Source: Psychrobacillus sp044762855 | GTDB taxonomy: Bacteria > Bacillota > Bacilli > Bacillales_A > Planococcaceae | DNA length: 64,000 bases | NCBI RefSeq assembly: GCF_044762855.1 | Contig: NZ_JBIWFB010000012.1 | Location: 51,575 to 115,574 of the forward strand | Direction: 5' to 3' | Part shown: positions 27,688-36,387 of the stretch, in pieces | Position numbering within the stretch: position 1 is the stretch's first letter | Layout of the letters: each line of letters starts with the position of its first letter | The notes under the pieces: generated by a model | Seen by the model: the letters and a program-made list of their open reading frames with translations, nothing else | What the model was told of the DNA's origin: nothing | Databases searched by the model: none | Position numbers and translations under genes: made by a program

Positions 27688-29103
27688 TTAAGCGCGTAGT
27701 AGTTCATCTAATCGCATTTTCCAATCCAGCTCTCCCATTTTTTCCGTCGTTTGTTTTCTATTCGCTACAATTTCGTTCAAACGAAGCGAACATTTGGAGC
27801 AGCAATGCATAGGACGATTTATTAATTGTTCATCAAAATAGTGCAAGAGCTGTTCTCTTATACATCGTTCGTTTTGCAGCATCGTGTACAAACTTAAAAT
27901 TTCTGTCCATTTCTTTTGTTTTATCGTTTGGAAAAGTTGTGTCGTCTCTTGTTCTGTTAACTCTTCTTTCCAATACTCCAATATTCTAGCGGTCGTTTCC
28001 GGTAATTGGAGTTGCATTTGATCGGAATCATAGGCCAGTCGGATGTCTGCTTCTTCCGGGAAGTCTTGCATGGCGACATAGAAAGCCTGCTCCACATCCG
28101 TTGCGGTAAATAGCAAAGAAGCAATCGATTGCTTCCCGTCCCGCGCTGCTCTTCCTACTTCTTGCATATAGCTGGCAATAGATGTCGGAATATGGTCATG
28201 AATAATTTGTCGAATATCATCTTTATGTATTCCCATCCCAAAAGCATTTGTCGCACATATCCACTCTAGCTGCCCTTGTTGAAACTGTTGCTGGACTAAA
28301 ATACGATCATCTTGTTCCATTTTGGCATGATAATAAGAAGCGCTGATTCCTCTTTTTTGTAATTCATTCGCATACATTTCTGTTTTTTTACGCGACTGCG
28401 AATATAAAATACCAGGACCGCTTGTAGACGTAATTCTGCCGATGATCCACCCAAGCTTTTCTTTCGTATCTTGTACCTCTACCGCCTCATATGCAATGGC
28501 AGGTCGGTCAAGGGAATGAATGTATTCATACGGCTCCCTCATTAATAAGGTAGATTTAATATCCTTTACTACGTTCCCGGTTGCCGTTGCAGTTAAAGCG
28601 AGGACATTTGTTTGCCTAAATTGTTGTAACCATTTGGCGATCCTTAAATAGTCCGGCCTAAAGTCAAATCCCCATTGGGAAATACAATGTGCTTCATCCG
28701 CTACAATATAAGCGATACGGATAGTAGATAAAGCGTGATTAAAACGCTCATTTTGCAACATTTCTGGGGAGGTAAAAATAAATTTGTAAGCCGATAAATG
28801 TCGAAAAACCATCTCTTTTTGTTCAAAAGATAAGAAAGAGTTTATCGCTACAACACGCTTCTCTCCTATTATTTTTAATTGCTCTACTTGATCTTGCATT
28901 AAAGATAGTAAAGGAGAAACAATGACGACAGCCCCTTCCATCAAATAAGCTGGCAATTGGTATAGCAACGATTTCCCCATACCGGTTGGTAGTATAGCTA
29001 CGACATCTTGTCCTGCTATAACTTGTTCGATAATTTCTTTTTGCCCTTCCCTAAACGAATCGTAACCAAATTTTCGGGTCAATACTTCTGTCAATTTATC
29101 CAT
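27688..29103 (-). CDS. recS: short RecQ-type ATP-dependent DNA helicase (RecS)
   Basis: A superfamily 2 3'-5' helicase for DNA repair. The 471-residue protein has Walker A (LPTGMGKSLLYQLP), DEAH box (ADEAHCISQWGFDFRPDY) and helicase motif VI (QEVGRAARDGK), then a short C-terminal region with cysteines. It lacks the HRDC domain of full RecQ, as B. subtilis RecS does. It overlaps the end of ypbB by eight bases. Confidence 0.92.
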   Translation of the reverse strand: MDKLTEVLTRKFGYDSFREGQKEIIEQVIAGQDVVAILPTGMGKSLLYQLPAYLMEGAVVIVSPLLSLMQDQVEQLKIIGEKRVVAINSFLSFEQKEMVFRHLSAYKFIFTSPEMLQNERFNHALSTIRIAYIVADEAHCISQWGFDFRPDYLRIAKWLQQFRQTNVLALTATATGNVVKDIKSTLLMREPYEYIHSLDRPAIAYEAVEVQDTKEKLGWIIGRITSTSGPGILYSQSRKKTEMYANELQKRGISASYYHAKMEQDDRILVQQQFQQGQLEWICATNAFGMGIHKDDIRQIIHDHIPTSIASYMQEVGRAARDGKQSIASLLFTATDVEQAFYVAMQDFPEEADIRLAYDSDQMQLQLPETTARILEYWKEELTEQETTQLFQTIKQKKWTEILSLYTMLQNERCIREQLLHYFDEQLINRPMHCCSKCSLRLNEIVANRKQTTEKMGELDWKMRLDELLRA

Positions 29104-30130
29104 TTACTTCCCCTCCTTTCGTTAGCGCTAATCTAATCTGAAAATAACTTAATTCGGGAAGTTGTTCTCGAATGGTTTTTAACTTTTTTGTTTGCCGTTC
29201 CCGCGCTATTTGTAGCACTTGTTGAATCTGTTCATCTGCAATAAAGGAATGAATCGGAAAATTTGGATCTGCCGAAACAATTTCAATGACATGGTCTTCA
29301 ATTGTATTTTCCTTCAAAAAACGCATACTAGCTATTTGCTCAATCGAATAGCCTTTTCCAAATAAATTACTTGTTTTTAAAGCAGATTCGGTTAGAGTCG
29401 TTTGAACATAAATACCCTTTGTTAATGCATGGAAATCTGGGTATTTTTCTTCCGTTATATCATTTAATAAAATATGTAAGCATTCGATAAATAAAAACTT
29501 TACATCTAAGACAGTCATTTGATGGTGACTTGCAAGTTGCTCCCAAGTAAGCCCACTATTTTTGTACCCGCTTAATCGGTAAACAAACAAATGCCGATGG
29601 ATTTCGAGTAATTGAGGATTTTCGAGTAGACCGAATAATTGTTGTTTGAAATTTGCTCCAAAAGAACTCGATTGAAAATCTCTTTGTTGTAAAAACTCTT
29701 TGACAAACTGATGAACGTCATTACTTTTTTGTACGGGCACAAACTTTTTTTCATTTCCTTGGAACTGGGATAATGTTTGAACGATTAATTCTACTCGTGC
29801 CCAAAAAACAAATTCTTTCCCTCGAAGAATCCATCCATTGTACAAAGGACGTCTTGCTGAAACTATTTTGTGCAATCCTTTTTCCGTAATAGCCAAAGTA
29901 GATTCATTCATGACGATAAGCCGTTCTGCAAGGAGTTTCTCTATTTCCACCTCATATATTTCTTTTGATAGTTTTGGATAGAGACCAAAGTATGGATGAA
30001 GACTAAAATATGTCACATCTTGTATAGTTTGACCGGATTTTTTTCCTTTTAACAAATAATAAGGAGCTGTAGATGACCGTTCGCCTTGGAATTGGTATAT
30101 AATGAATAAGAGTAGTAGTTGAAAATACAC
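29096..30130 (-). CDS. ypbB: YpbB-like helix-turn-helix protein
   Basis: A 344-residue protein of unknown function that always accompanies recS. A likely helix-turn-helix is seen near the C terminus (LFGKGYSIEQIASMRFLKENTIEDHV). The GTG start follows GAGGG by seven bases. It diverges from fer. A role with the helicase is inferred from the eight-base overlap and conserved pairing only. Confidence 0.85.
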   Translation of the reverse strand: MYFQLLLLFIIYQFQGERSSTAPYYLLKGKKSGQTIQDVTYFSLHPYFGLYPKLSKEIYEVEIEKLLAERLIVMNESTLAITEKGLHKIVSARRPLYNGWILRGKEFVFWARVELIVQTLSQFQGNEKKFVPVQKSNDVHQFVKEFLQQRDFQSSSFGANFKQQLFGLLENPQLLEIHRHLFVYRLSGYKNSGLTWEQLASHHQMTVLDVKFLFIECLHILLNDITEEKYPDFHALTKGIYVQTTLTESALKTSNLFGKGYSIEQIASMRFLKENTIEDHVIEIVSADPNFPIHSFIADEQIQQVLQIARERQTKKLKTIREQLPELSYFQIRLALTKGGEVNG

Positions 30131-30161
30131 TGGAAATCCCTCACATTTGAAAGTATTTTGG

Positions 30162-30190
30162 TTGAAATGTAGCGAAAATATCTTTAGAAT
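30162..30190 (+). promoter_or_regulatory. sigma-A promoter of fer
   Basis: TTGAAA at 30162-30167 and TAGAAT at 30185-30190 with a 17-base spacer, about 50 bases before the fer start. Confidence 0.6.
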
Positions 30191-30240
30191 GAATAAGATA
30201 GCAGATTCGTGAAAGCAGATATAAAGGAGAGAATATAGGA

Positions 30241-30489
30241 ATGGCTAAATATACAATTGTTGATCAGGATACATGCATCGCATGTGGCGCATGTGGCGCT
30301 GCTGCACCAGATATATATGATTATGATGACGAAGGGATTGCTTTCGTTATTTTAGATGATAACATGGGGACAACAGAAGTTCCAGATGAACTACTAGAGG
30401 ATATGGAAGATGCATTTGAAGGTTGCCCAACAGACTCTATTAAAGTAGCAGAGGAATCATTCGAAGGCGACGCATTAAAGTTTGAATAG
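30241..30489 (+). CDS. fer: 4Fe-4S ferredoxin
   Basis: An 82-residue electron carrier. The cluster ligands are CIACGACG near the N terminus and the Cys of EGCPTDSI near residue 62. The rest is strongly acidic (DYDDEG, DELLEDMEDAFE), as in Bacillus Fer. It is a single-gene unit with its own promoter and terminator, divergent from ypbB-recS, as in B. subtilis. Confidence 0.96.
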   Translation: MAKYTIVDQDTCIACGACGAAAPDIYDYDDEGIAFVILDDNMGTTEVPDELLEDMEDAFEGCPTDSIKVAEESFEGDALKFE

Positions 30490-30508
30490 TATAGATAAAC
30501 TTATTTGA

Positions 30509-30552
30509 AACGTGGAAGGTCTTTAAAAAGCCTTGCACGTTTTTTATTTTTC
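30509..30552 (+). terminator. intrinsic terminator after fer
   Basis: AACGTG...AGG with CCT...CACGTT, followed by TTTTATTTTT on the plus strand. Confidence 0.8.
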
Positions 30553-30626
30553 CTCAGTGCATATTATCATTACTTACTTTAAATCCAATATAACACAAAA
30601 GAACATATGTTTCAATTAATCCAAGA

Positions 30627-30668
30627 AAAAAAGGTTGTTTCTCCTATTACAGAGAAACAGCCTTTTCT
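30627..30668 (-). terminator. intrinsic terminator after ribU
   Basis: AAAAGGCTGTTTCTC with GAGAAACAACCTTTT, T run on the minus strand, directly past the ribU stop. Confidence 0.87.
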
Positions 30669-31262
30669 TTAGTTGATATTGGCAGTGCCAAATGAATGTG
30701 AAATTTTATCAAGTATCGGTTTCATTCTCTTGAATAAAACAATCATTACTACAGCTACTAAAATACCTTTTATAAGATTGAACGGTAAAATACCGAAAAT
30801 AATCGAGTTAAATAAGGCTGTTCCTGTTTCCATTGGGAAATTCAAGAAATAAGCATACATTGGTAAAAATACATAATAATTTAGTACACTCATCCCGATT
30901 GCCATTGAAATTGTCCCGCAAGCTAGCCCGTACGTAATACCTTTGGAAGATGTAGCTTTTCGGTAAATTATATAAACTGGCGCTAAAAATAAAATACTAG
31001 TAACAAAGTTCGCCATATGCCCTACTGGAACGCCAGTTGGACTACCAGAGAACAACCAATCTAATACATTTTTCAAAAATGCTACGAGAATACCAGCAAT
31101 AGGTCCCATCGTAATTGCTGCAATTAGTGCTGGAATGTCACTAAAATCCACTTTCAAATAAGCTGGTAGTGCTGGTAGTGGAAATGCAAGTAACATTAGT
31201 ACAAAAGAAATACTACTTAACATGGCGATTGCAATTAGCATTCGCGTCTTACCTTTTAACAT
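30669..31262 (-). CDS. ribU: riboflavin ECF transporter S component RibU
   Basis: The substrate-binding membrane subunit that imports riboflavin together with the shared ECF energising module, which is encoded elsewhere. The 197-residue protein has six membrane segments and the LKVDFSDIPALIAA and NFVTSILF-type segments of the family. The ATG at 31262 follows GGAGAGAGG; a longer frame extends into the leader. An FMN riboswitch lies upstream, which fixes the function and the regulation. Confidence 0.93.
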   Translation of the reverse strand: MLKGKTRMLIAIAMLSSISFVLMLLAFPLPALPAYLKVDFSDIPALIAAITMGPIAGILVAFLKNVLDWLFSGSPTGVPVGHMANFVTSILFLAPVYIIYRKATSSKGITYGLACGTISMAIGMSVLNYYVFLPMYAYFLNFPMETGTALFNSIIFGILPFNLIKGILVAVVMIVLFKRMKPILDKISHSFGTANIN

Positions 31263-31324
31263 AAAATCCTCTCTCCTTTTGCGATTCACTCCACAAGAAG
31301 AAAGGTTCAGCACGTTTTCTTTTA

Positions 31325-31362
31325 CTCAAAAAATCCCTTAAGCTATTGCTAGGCTTAAAGGA
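31325..31362 (-). terminator. intrinsic terminator of the FMN riboswitch
   Basis: On the minus strand CTCCTTTAAGC, a short loop, GCTTAAGGG and then ATTTTTTGAG, located between the aptamer and ribU. It should form when FMN is bound and stop ribU transcription. Confidence 0.8.
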
Positions 31363-31426
31363 GAAAAAGGTCCACTTAAATAAGCGTATCCGTATGAGTG
31401 TATACGAAAAACGACTGCACCTTCAC

Positions 31427-31553
31427 CTTCTCCCATCCAGACTATACTGTCGGCTTTGGAATTTAACCAAATCAACCTTAACTTAACGGCTCGCGGGCTC
31501 AAGAAACATGTTCTAATACCGCCGGTCGGGAATTACACCCTGCCCCGAAGATG
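31427..31553 (-). promoter_or_regulatory. FMN riboswitch (RFN element)
   Basis: The minus strand contains the conserved RFN blocks in order: ATCTTCGGGGCAGGGTG, AATTCCCGACCGGCGGT, GAGCCCGCGAGCC, GCCGACAGTATAGTC and TGGATGGGAGAAG. It precedes ribU with a terminator between. High FMN is expected to switch off riboflavin import. Confidence 0.97.
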
Positions 31554-31697
31554 AATCAATATTTTATTGTCCTTCAAGCACTTTATCTTGAATTAAATAC
31601 ATCTTATCAAAGTTTTGTATGTAATGCAATACAGTTGCTCAAAAACAATTAAAACATATTGACTTACTATGCATTATAAGTGTAGAAGAAAATGAAG

Positions 31698-31755
31698 GAG
31701 CAATGATTCGCTCTATCCGAGCATTCACCCTCGCCATACGAGCATTAAACCCCCT
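31698..31755 (+). repeat. short 21-bp array of GAGCA motifs
   Basis: GAGCA at 31698, 31719 and 31740, exactly 21 bp apart, in the gap between the ribU riboswitch and the rsiX end. The last two units read CCGAGCATT and ACGAGCATT, as in the long array at 49574-49907. The rest of 31554-31850 shows no gene. Confidence 0.65.
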
Positions 31756-31850
31756 CTTCCACTCATTCCAACAACAAACATCCACCTAAAGAGAAAAAAT
31801 GCGCGGAAGTCATGACCTAGTCAATACTCCCACACACCTCAAAACAAAAA

Positions 31851-33080
31851 TTATTCATCACTCATGATAAAACCATTCGGTCCTATTGGAACTGGGAGAG
31901 GCTTCGTTAAATCGAATTCTGCCCATTGTTGTTGCACTACATTTTCTAACTTTACTTCTTCACCGAAACTGGCAGCAGTTAAGGCTAATGCTTCTAGTAA
32001 CCTGGTTGCTGCAAATGGGTCCAACGCTTCTAAATCAAGAGGCTCATCAAATTGTATAACTCCCACGCCATCTTGCTCTACAAATTTGTAAGAAACCTTG
32101 GACGGAATCACCGAAGTATAAAAATCATTCCCGGCATCTTTCATCGCCAACAAGGCGTCTGAAAGAGTTTCAAAGGAAGCACCATAACTAGGAGCCAGAT
32201 AATCTTCCCCGTTAGTGGAGTGATAAATGTAATAATTATGATGACCTAAAGAGCCTGGTAATTTACTAGGCTTCGATAACTCTCCGGCTTGATCCCATTC
32301 TAAAGGTGAGCCGTCTTCATTTACTTTTAAAAATGTATCAAAATCCGTAAATATTTCATTTATAGATTGACCATAAGTTGTCGTTGTTCCGGAAGCTCTA
32401 TCATATCCATGGTCAGTAGGTAAAAAATGTTTCAACTGTTTTCCTTCCACTTCGAAATGCCCTTTATATGGATGATATTCCATGAATCCCAACGCTTCCT
32501 CATCAATTCTATTTGCATATCGTTCATATAATTGTAAACTAGTTGGAGTCACCCCTGGAAAATCTGTTTCGATTCGTTCTTTTGGAATAATAACTGTAAT
32601 TGGAACGGTTAATGCATTTTCTACTAAAGAAAAATGAAAAACGGTTCCTCCATTCACATTATCCTCGTAAACTGAGGTCGTTTGATGGAAGGGGATTAAC
32701 TCTAAAGGAGTGTCTATCTTTGCTGACATTGTCGTCATTTCACTTGCCGGATCAGCTGTTGCATCTTGTTCCATAGAGCGCATATTTTCTTTTGACTCGG
32801 TTTTATCGTATGCACTTTCATGAGACATCTTTAACTGTTCTTGATTCGTATAGGAAGAAACAAGAAATGTTAGAAGTACAATAGCAGCAACAGAAACGAT
32901 AAAAGGCATCCATTTAGAAAACGACACCGCAGTTATTTTTCTTTTTTCTTCTTTGACTTGAGCATTTATTTCTATTTTTACCCGATTATACACTTCTTCT
33001 TTGGAACGATGATCTGTAAATTTGGGCATATTTTTTAAAAGCTCATCAACTGTTTCTTCTTCTACTCTTCGATCACTCAT
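31851..33080 (-). CDS. rsiX: anti-sigma factor RsiX-like membrane protein
   Basis: A 409-residue protein with a cytoplasmic N-terminal part (about 80 residues), one membrane segment (KWMPFIVSVAAIVLLTFLV) and a large external domain. This is the layout of an ECF anti-sigma factor. It overlaps the end of sigX by eight bases, and B. subtilis has rsiX at the same place. I chose the ATG at 33080, because a frame opening at 33122 lies well inside sigX. The external domain is not one I recognise. It should hold SigX inactive at the membrane until a cell-envelope signal arrives. Confidence 0.87.
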   Translation of the reverse strand: MSDRRVEEETVDELLKNMPKFTDHRSKEEVYNRVKIEINAQVKEEKRKITAVSFSKWMPFIVSVAAIVLLTFLVSSYTNQEQLKMSHESAYDKTESKENMRSMEQDATADPASEMTTMSAKIDTPLELIPFHQTTSVYEDNVNGGTVFHFSLVENALTVPITVIIPKERIETDFPGVTPTSLQLYERYANRIDEEALGFMEYHPYKGHFEVEGKQLKHFLPTDHGYDRASGTTTTYGQSINEIFTDFDTFLKVNEDGSPLEWDQAGELSKPSKLPGSLGHHNYYIYHSTNGEDYLAPSYGASFETLSDALLAMKDAGNDFYTSVIPSKVSYKFVEQDGVGVIQFDEPLDLEALDPFAATRLLEALALTAASFGEEVKLENVVQQQWAEFDLTKPLPVPIGPNGFIMSDE

Positions 33081-33609
33081 GATGAACAGTACCCTCCTCT
33101 TCTTTCGCAGATAATCGTTCACGAAGTGCTTTTATCGCACGATGTTGCGTTGTCTTCACTTTCCCTTCTGTCCAACTTAATACTTGTGCTGTTTCTGTAA
33201 TCGAAAGCTCTTGGAAATAACGCATTATAATGACCATTTTTTGATCACCCGTACAATCATCCAGAGCTATAAGCAATGTTTTCATTTCGTCGTTTAGTTG
33301 TACAGCATCTTCTGGTAACATGTCGTTTGATACAAGCTGCATGTTCTCCCAGTCAAATGACTCAAACAAGCGTTTTTTTCGGACTGTTTGTTTTCTAAAA
33401 TGATCAATCGCTACATTTTTAGCGATCGAAAACAGCCATGTTTTTTCCGAACTTTTTCCTTCAAACTTACTGTAAGCCCTTAATACCCGTACATATACTT
33501 CTTGGACCAAGTCTTCCGCAGTTTGCCTATTTTTTACCAAATAAATAAGAAACTGAAATACATCTTGATGATAGCTATCATACAAGCGGTGGAAAACGGA
33601 GTCATTCAT
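33073..33609 (-). CDS. sigX: ECF sigma factor SigX
   Basis: A 178-residue extracytoplasmic-function sigma factor. Region 2 has EDLVQEVYVRVLRAYSKFEG and SSEKTWLFSIAKNVAIDHFRK, very close to B. subtilis SigX; region 4 has SITETAQVLSWTEGKVKTTQHR. In B. subtilis SigX controls cell-surface charge and resistance to cationic peptides. The start has GGGGGGAG upstream. A SigX-type promoter precedes it, implying autoregulation. Confidence 0.92.
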   Translation of the reverse strand: MNDSVFHRLYDSYHQDVFQFLIYLVKNRQTAEDLVQEVYVRVLRAYSKFEGKSSEKTWLFSIAKNVAIDHFRKQTVRKKRLFESFDWENMQLVSNDMLPEDAVQLNDEMKTLLIALDDCTGDQKMVIIMRYFQELSITETAQVLSWTEGKVKTTQHRAIKALRERLSAKEEEGTVHHE

Positions 33610-33633
33610 AAGCTCCCCCCGTTCTTATAATTA

Positions 33634-33659
33634 GTCGTTTCATGTACTGTTTTGTTACA
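33634..33659 (-). promoter_or_regulatory. SigX-type autoregulatory promoter
   Basis: On the minus strand TGTAAC and CGAC are separated by 16 bases, ending 25 bases before the sigX start. TGTAAC/CGAC is the known ECF SigX recognition pattern (B. subtilis spacing about 17). Confidence 0.7.
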
Positions 33660-33660
33660 C

Positions 33661-33756
33661 AATCAATTGCGCCTTGACGTAATTGTGTCCAAAATTTGAA
33701 ATGCAGTATTGCAATTCAAAATCTGGGACATTTGCCGGACGCCTAAAGTAAATAAG
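33661..33756 (-). repeat. dispersed element family B, copy 2
   Basis: Inverted relative to copy 1 and diverged: CAATTGCGCCTTGACGTAATTG, then TGTCCAAAATTTGAA, TTGCAATTCAAAATCTGGGACAT and TGCCGGACGCC. The TTAACTCCCA block of copy 3 is missing. It lies between the resE stop and the sigX promoter. Confidence 0.7.
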
Positions 33757-33786
33757 TAGGAGCCCTCCCCTACTTATTTACTTTAA
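33750..33786 (-). terminator. strong hairpin at the resE stop
   Basis: AAAGTAAATAAGTAGG with CCTACTTATTTACTTT around a short GC-rich loop. The arm contains the resE stop. The T run after it is short (TTTACTTT), so termination is probable, not certain. Confidence 0.6.
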
Positions 33787-35553
33787 AGGTAGTTTAATAA
33801 TGAAAGACGTGCCAACCCCCACTTCACTTTCAACGGATAGATGTCCATCATGGCGCTCGACAATATTTTTCGCAATGGCAAGCCCAAGACCCGTTCCACT
33901 TTTTCCTCTTGTTCTAGCTTTATCCGCCTTATAAAAACGTTCAAACACATACGGTAAATCTTCACTTGGAATGCCGTATCCCGTGTCTTTCACTTCGATT
34001 ATTATCTGCCCCGCTGTTTTCGATAGCTTAACAGTCACAGACCCTTCTTTCGGGGTGTGTCGAAGTGCATTGTCAATTAAGTTCGTGAGTACTTGTTCCA
34101 TACGATCCTCGTCGAGTTGTAAATGAATCGTATCCGATAATGTATGCTCGAAATACAAACGAATATTTTTTTCTTTAGCGATTTGATCGAACTTTTGTGT
34201 AATACGCTCAATGGTTGGTAGAACCGACACTTTTTCTTTATAAATACTTAAATATCCTGACTCCAAACGAGCTAAGTCTAATAATTCCGTTACTAATCTA
34301 CTCATTCGTTTCGATTCATCATAGATTATTCGAATCATTTCTTGTTTATCTTCTTCTGTTGTTACTACTTCGTCGATAATCGCTTCGCTGTATCCTTGCA
34401 ACATTGAAATAGGTGTTCTAAGTTCATGCGAAACATTGGCGATGAAGTCCGAGCGCATTTTATCTAAACGATGTTGTTCGGTCATGTCACGAAGTACTAC
34501 GACAGCTCCACGAACTGAGTCTTTACTATAAAGAAGACTAACAGAGACGGAAAAATAAGAACCTTGTATTTCAATTTCCTCATCAATTTCTTCTTCTTGA
34601 TGGAATACGTGATCGAGTAAATGGTATAACTCCGCAGGCAAATTAGATTGACCAGCCACTTCGTTCTGTTCATGCCAATGAACGATTAATTGATCGGCTT
34701 GCGGATTACTTACTAGCACATTAAAGTCTTTGTTAAATGTAATAACTGCGTCCGTCATAGATGTCAAAATGTTAGAAAGTTGTTCTTTTTCTTGGCTAAT
34801 CACTTCGACATGGTCCTTCAATTGGCTACCCATACGATTAAAGGCGATGCTAAGCTCTCCAATCTCGTCTTTTTGTACGTATGGAACTTTCGTTTCGAAA
34901 TTCCCTTTTGCAAGTTCCAAAGCAGCTTCTCGCATTGTTCTAAGTGGAGACGTAATACGGGAAGATAAAAAGAATGAGAACAAAGTTGTTAGTAATAATG
35001 CGATAAAACCAGATAAAAAGACGATACGCGTCGTATGGTTCGACGTCTTATTCACTACTTCTAAACTTTGATAAATAAACACAGCACCGTGTATTTCTTT
35101 ATCAGATTCTAGAGGTGAGGCAAGAATGATGTAATTTTCCATTCTATTTTCTTCGGTCATGGAAGGCATGAGCATCTTTTTAATAATCGTGCTATTAGTT
35201 GTATATATTTCAGATAAATCTTTATCCTTCAATAATTTTTCTTGAAAAACGTCCTTGTTCAATCCTTCATGAACGGATAGAAAAACAGACTCGGCATTGC
35301 GTACGATTAATGCGCTCGTTTCCGCTCCCAAAATATTCTGGATAATTTGCATAGAATCTTCTATTTGATCGTACTGCTCTACTATTTTCCCAATCGTCGC
35401 AGCTTCCTGTCTTAGCGACTCTTCTGCCTGTTCTGTATGGAAGTTTTCCAAAAACTCTAGCATTAAGACCGTAATGATAAACAGCACAAATAAGACGAGA
35501 AGCAATATGGTCCCCCATAGCTTCCCGACAACACTATTCCAAATTCTATTCAT
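33778..35553 (-). CDS. resE: sensor histidine kinase ResE
   Basis: The sensor of the ResDE system, which activates anaerobic and cytochrome genes. The 591-residue protein has two membrane segments around an external domain, then HAMP (about residue 190-250) and PAS (about 265-370). The phospho-accepting histidine is in NVSHELRTPISML and the ATPase domain has NLIDNALRHT and GTGLGLAIAKNIV. The ATG at 35553 overlaps the resD stop. Confidence 0.95.
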   Translation of the reverse strand: MNRIWNSVVGKLWGTILLLVLFVLFIITVLMLEFLENFHTEQAEESLRQEAATIGKIVEQYDQIEDSMQIIQNILGAETSALIVRNAESVFLSVHEGLNKDVFQEKLLKDKDLSEIYTTNSTIIKKMLMPSMTEENRMENYIILASPLESDKEIHGAVFIYQSLEVVNKTSNHTTRIVFLSGFIALLLTTLFSFFLSSRITSPLRTMREAALELAKGNFETKVPYVQKDEIGELSIAFNRMGSQLKDHVEVISQEKEQLSNILTSMTDAVITFNKDFNVLVSNPQADQLIVHWHEQNEVAGQSNLPAELYHLLDHVFHQEEEIDEEIEIQGSYFSVSVSLLYSKDSVRGAVVVLRDMTEQHRLDKMRSDFIANVSHELRTPISMLQGYSEAIIDEVVTTEEDKQEMIRIIYDESKRMSRLVTELLDLARLESGYLSIYKEKVSVLPTIERITQKFDQIAKEKNIRLYFEHTLSDTIHLQLDEDRMEQVLTNLIDNALRHTPKEGSVTVKLSKTAGQIIIEVKDTGYGIPSEDLPYVFERFYKADKARTRGKSGTGLGLAIAKNIVERHDGHLSVESEVGVGTSFIIKLPLK

Positions 35554-36262
35554 TGATGACCTCAAACTTGTAGCCTACGCCCCAAACAGTCACAATCATT
35601 TTCGCAGACTTTTCCGATACTCTATTTAACTTTTCACGTAAACGTTTGACATGAGTATCTACCGTTCTTAAATCACCAAAGAAATCATAATGCCATACTT
35701 CTTTTAATAATTGCTCCCGGTCAAATACTTTATCCGGTGCTTTTGCTAAGAAATAGAGCAATTCATATTCTTTTGGCGTCAAACTCACTTCCACTCCATC
35801 AGCCGTCACACGATGTGCATCATGATCGATTGTCAAATGCGGGAACACAACGATATCTTTTGATGCAGACATTCCTTGTACCGGTGAAAGTGCAACAGAA
35901 CGTTTTAAAAGAGCTTTCACACGAAGAACCACTTCTCTTGGACTAAAAGGTTTCACGATATAATCGTCTGCTCCTAGTTCGAAGCCTTCTACGCGATTAG
36001 CCTCTTCCCCTTTAGCTGTTAGCAAAATAATCGGTGTTTCCTTATGAAGACGTAACTCAGTCATTGTTTCTATCCCGTCTTTTTCAGGCATCATAATATC
36101 TAATAAGATACAATGGTATTCATTTTCTAACGCTAGTTGTAGAGCCACTTCTCCATTTTCTGCTTCTTCTACTTCATAACCTTCTCTTTCCAAATACATT
36201 TTCAATAAACGACGGATTCTTTCTTCGTCGTCCACTACTAATAGTTTAATCATTTCAGACAT
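35546..36262 (-). CDS. resD: response regulator ResD
   Basis: An OmpR-type regulator of respiration genes. The receiver domain has DDEERIRRLLK and the phosphorylated aspartate in LLDIMMPEKDG; the C-terminal winged helix has TPKEYELLYFLA and DTHVKRLREKL. The ATG at 36262 has GAAGGG nine bases upstream; the frame opens at 36283. It is cut off from resABC by a terminator but may also have its own promoter. Confidence 0.96.
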   Translation of the reverse strand: MSEMIKLLVVDDEERIRRLLKMYLEREGYEVEEAENGEVALQLALENEYHCILLDIMMPEKDGIETMTELRLHKETPIILLTAKGEEANRVEGFELGADDYIVKPFSPREVVLRVKALLKRSVALSPVQGMSASKDIVVFPHLTIDHDAHRVTADGVEVSLTPKEYELLYFLAKAPDKVFDREQLLKEVWHYDFFGDLRTVDTHVKRLREKLNRVSEKSAKMIVTVWGVGYKFEVINE

Positions 36263-36321
36263 AATATCAGACCCTTCTATCAACTTCTAATCTATATTGT
36301 ACAATTAGTCCCGCCAAATTG

Positions 36322-36364
36322 AAAGAAAAGCTCCTACCTCTTTTATGCGAGATAAGAGCTTTCC
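36322..36364 (-). terminator. intrinsic terminator between resC and resD
   Basis: GGAAAGCTCTTATCTC with GAGGTAGGAGCTTTTC, T-rich on the minus strand. It would end most resABC transcripts before resDE. Confidence 0.75.
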
Positions 36365-36387
36365 TAATTGTCTAGTTTTAGCGAAAG

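Noticed and set aside
34730..35071. A 113-codon frame opposite resE
   Set aside because: It is fully antisense to the HAMP/PAS part of resE, which is clearly coding; no independent start signal.
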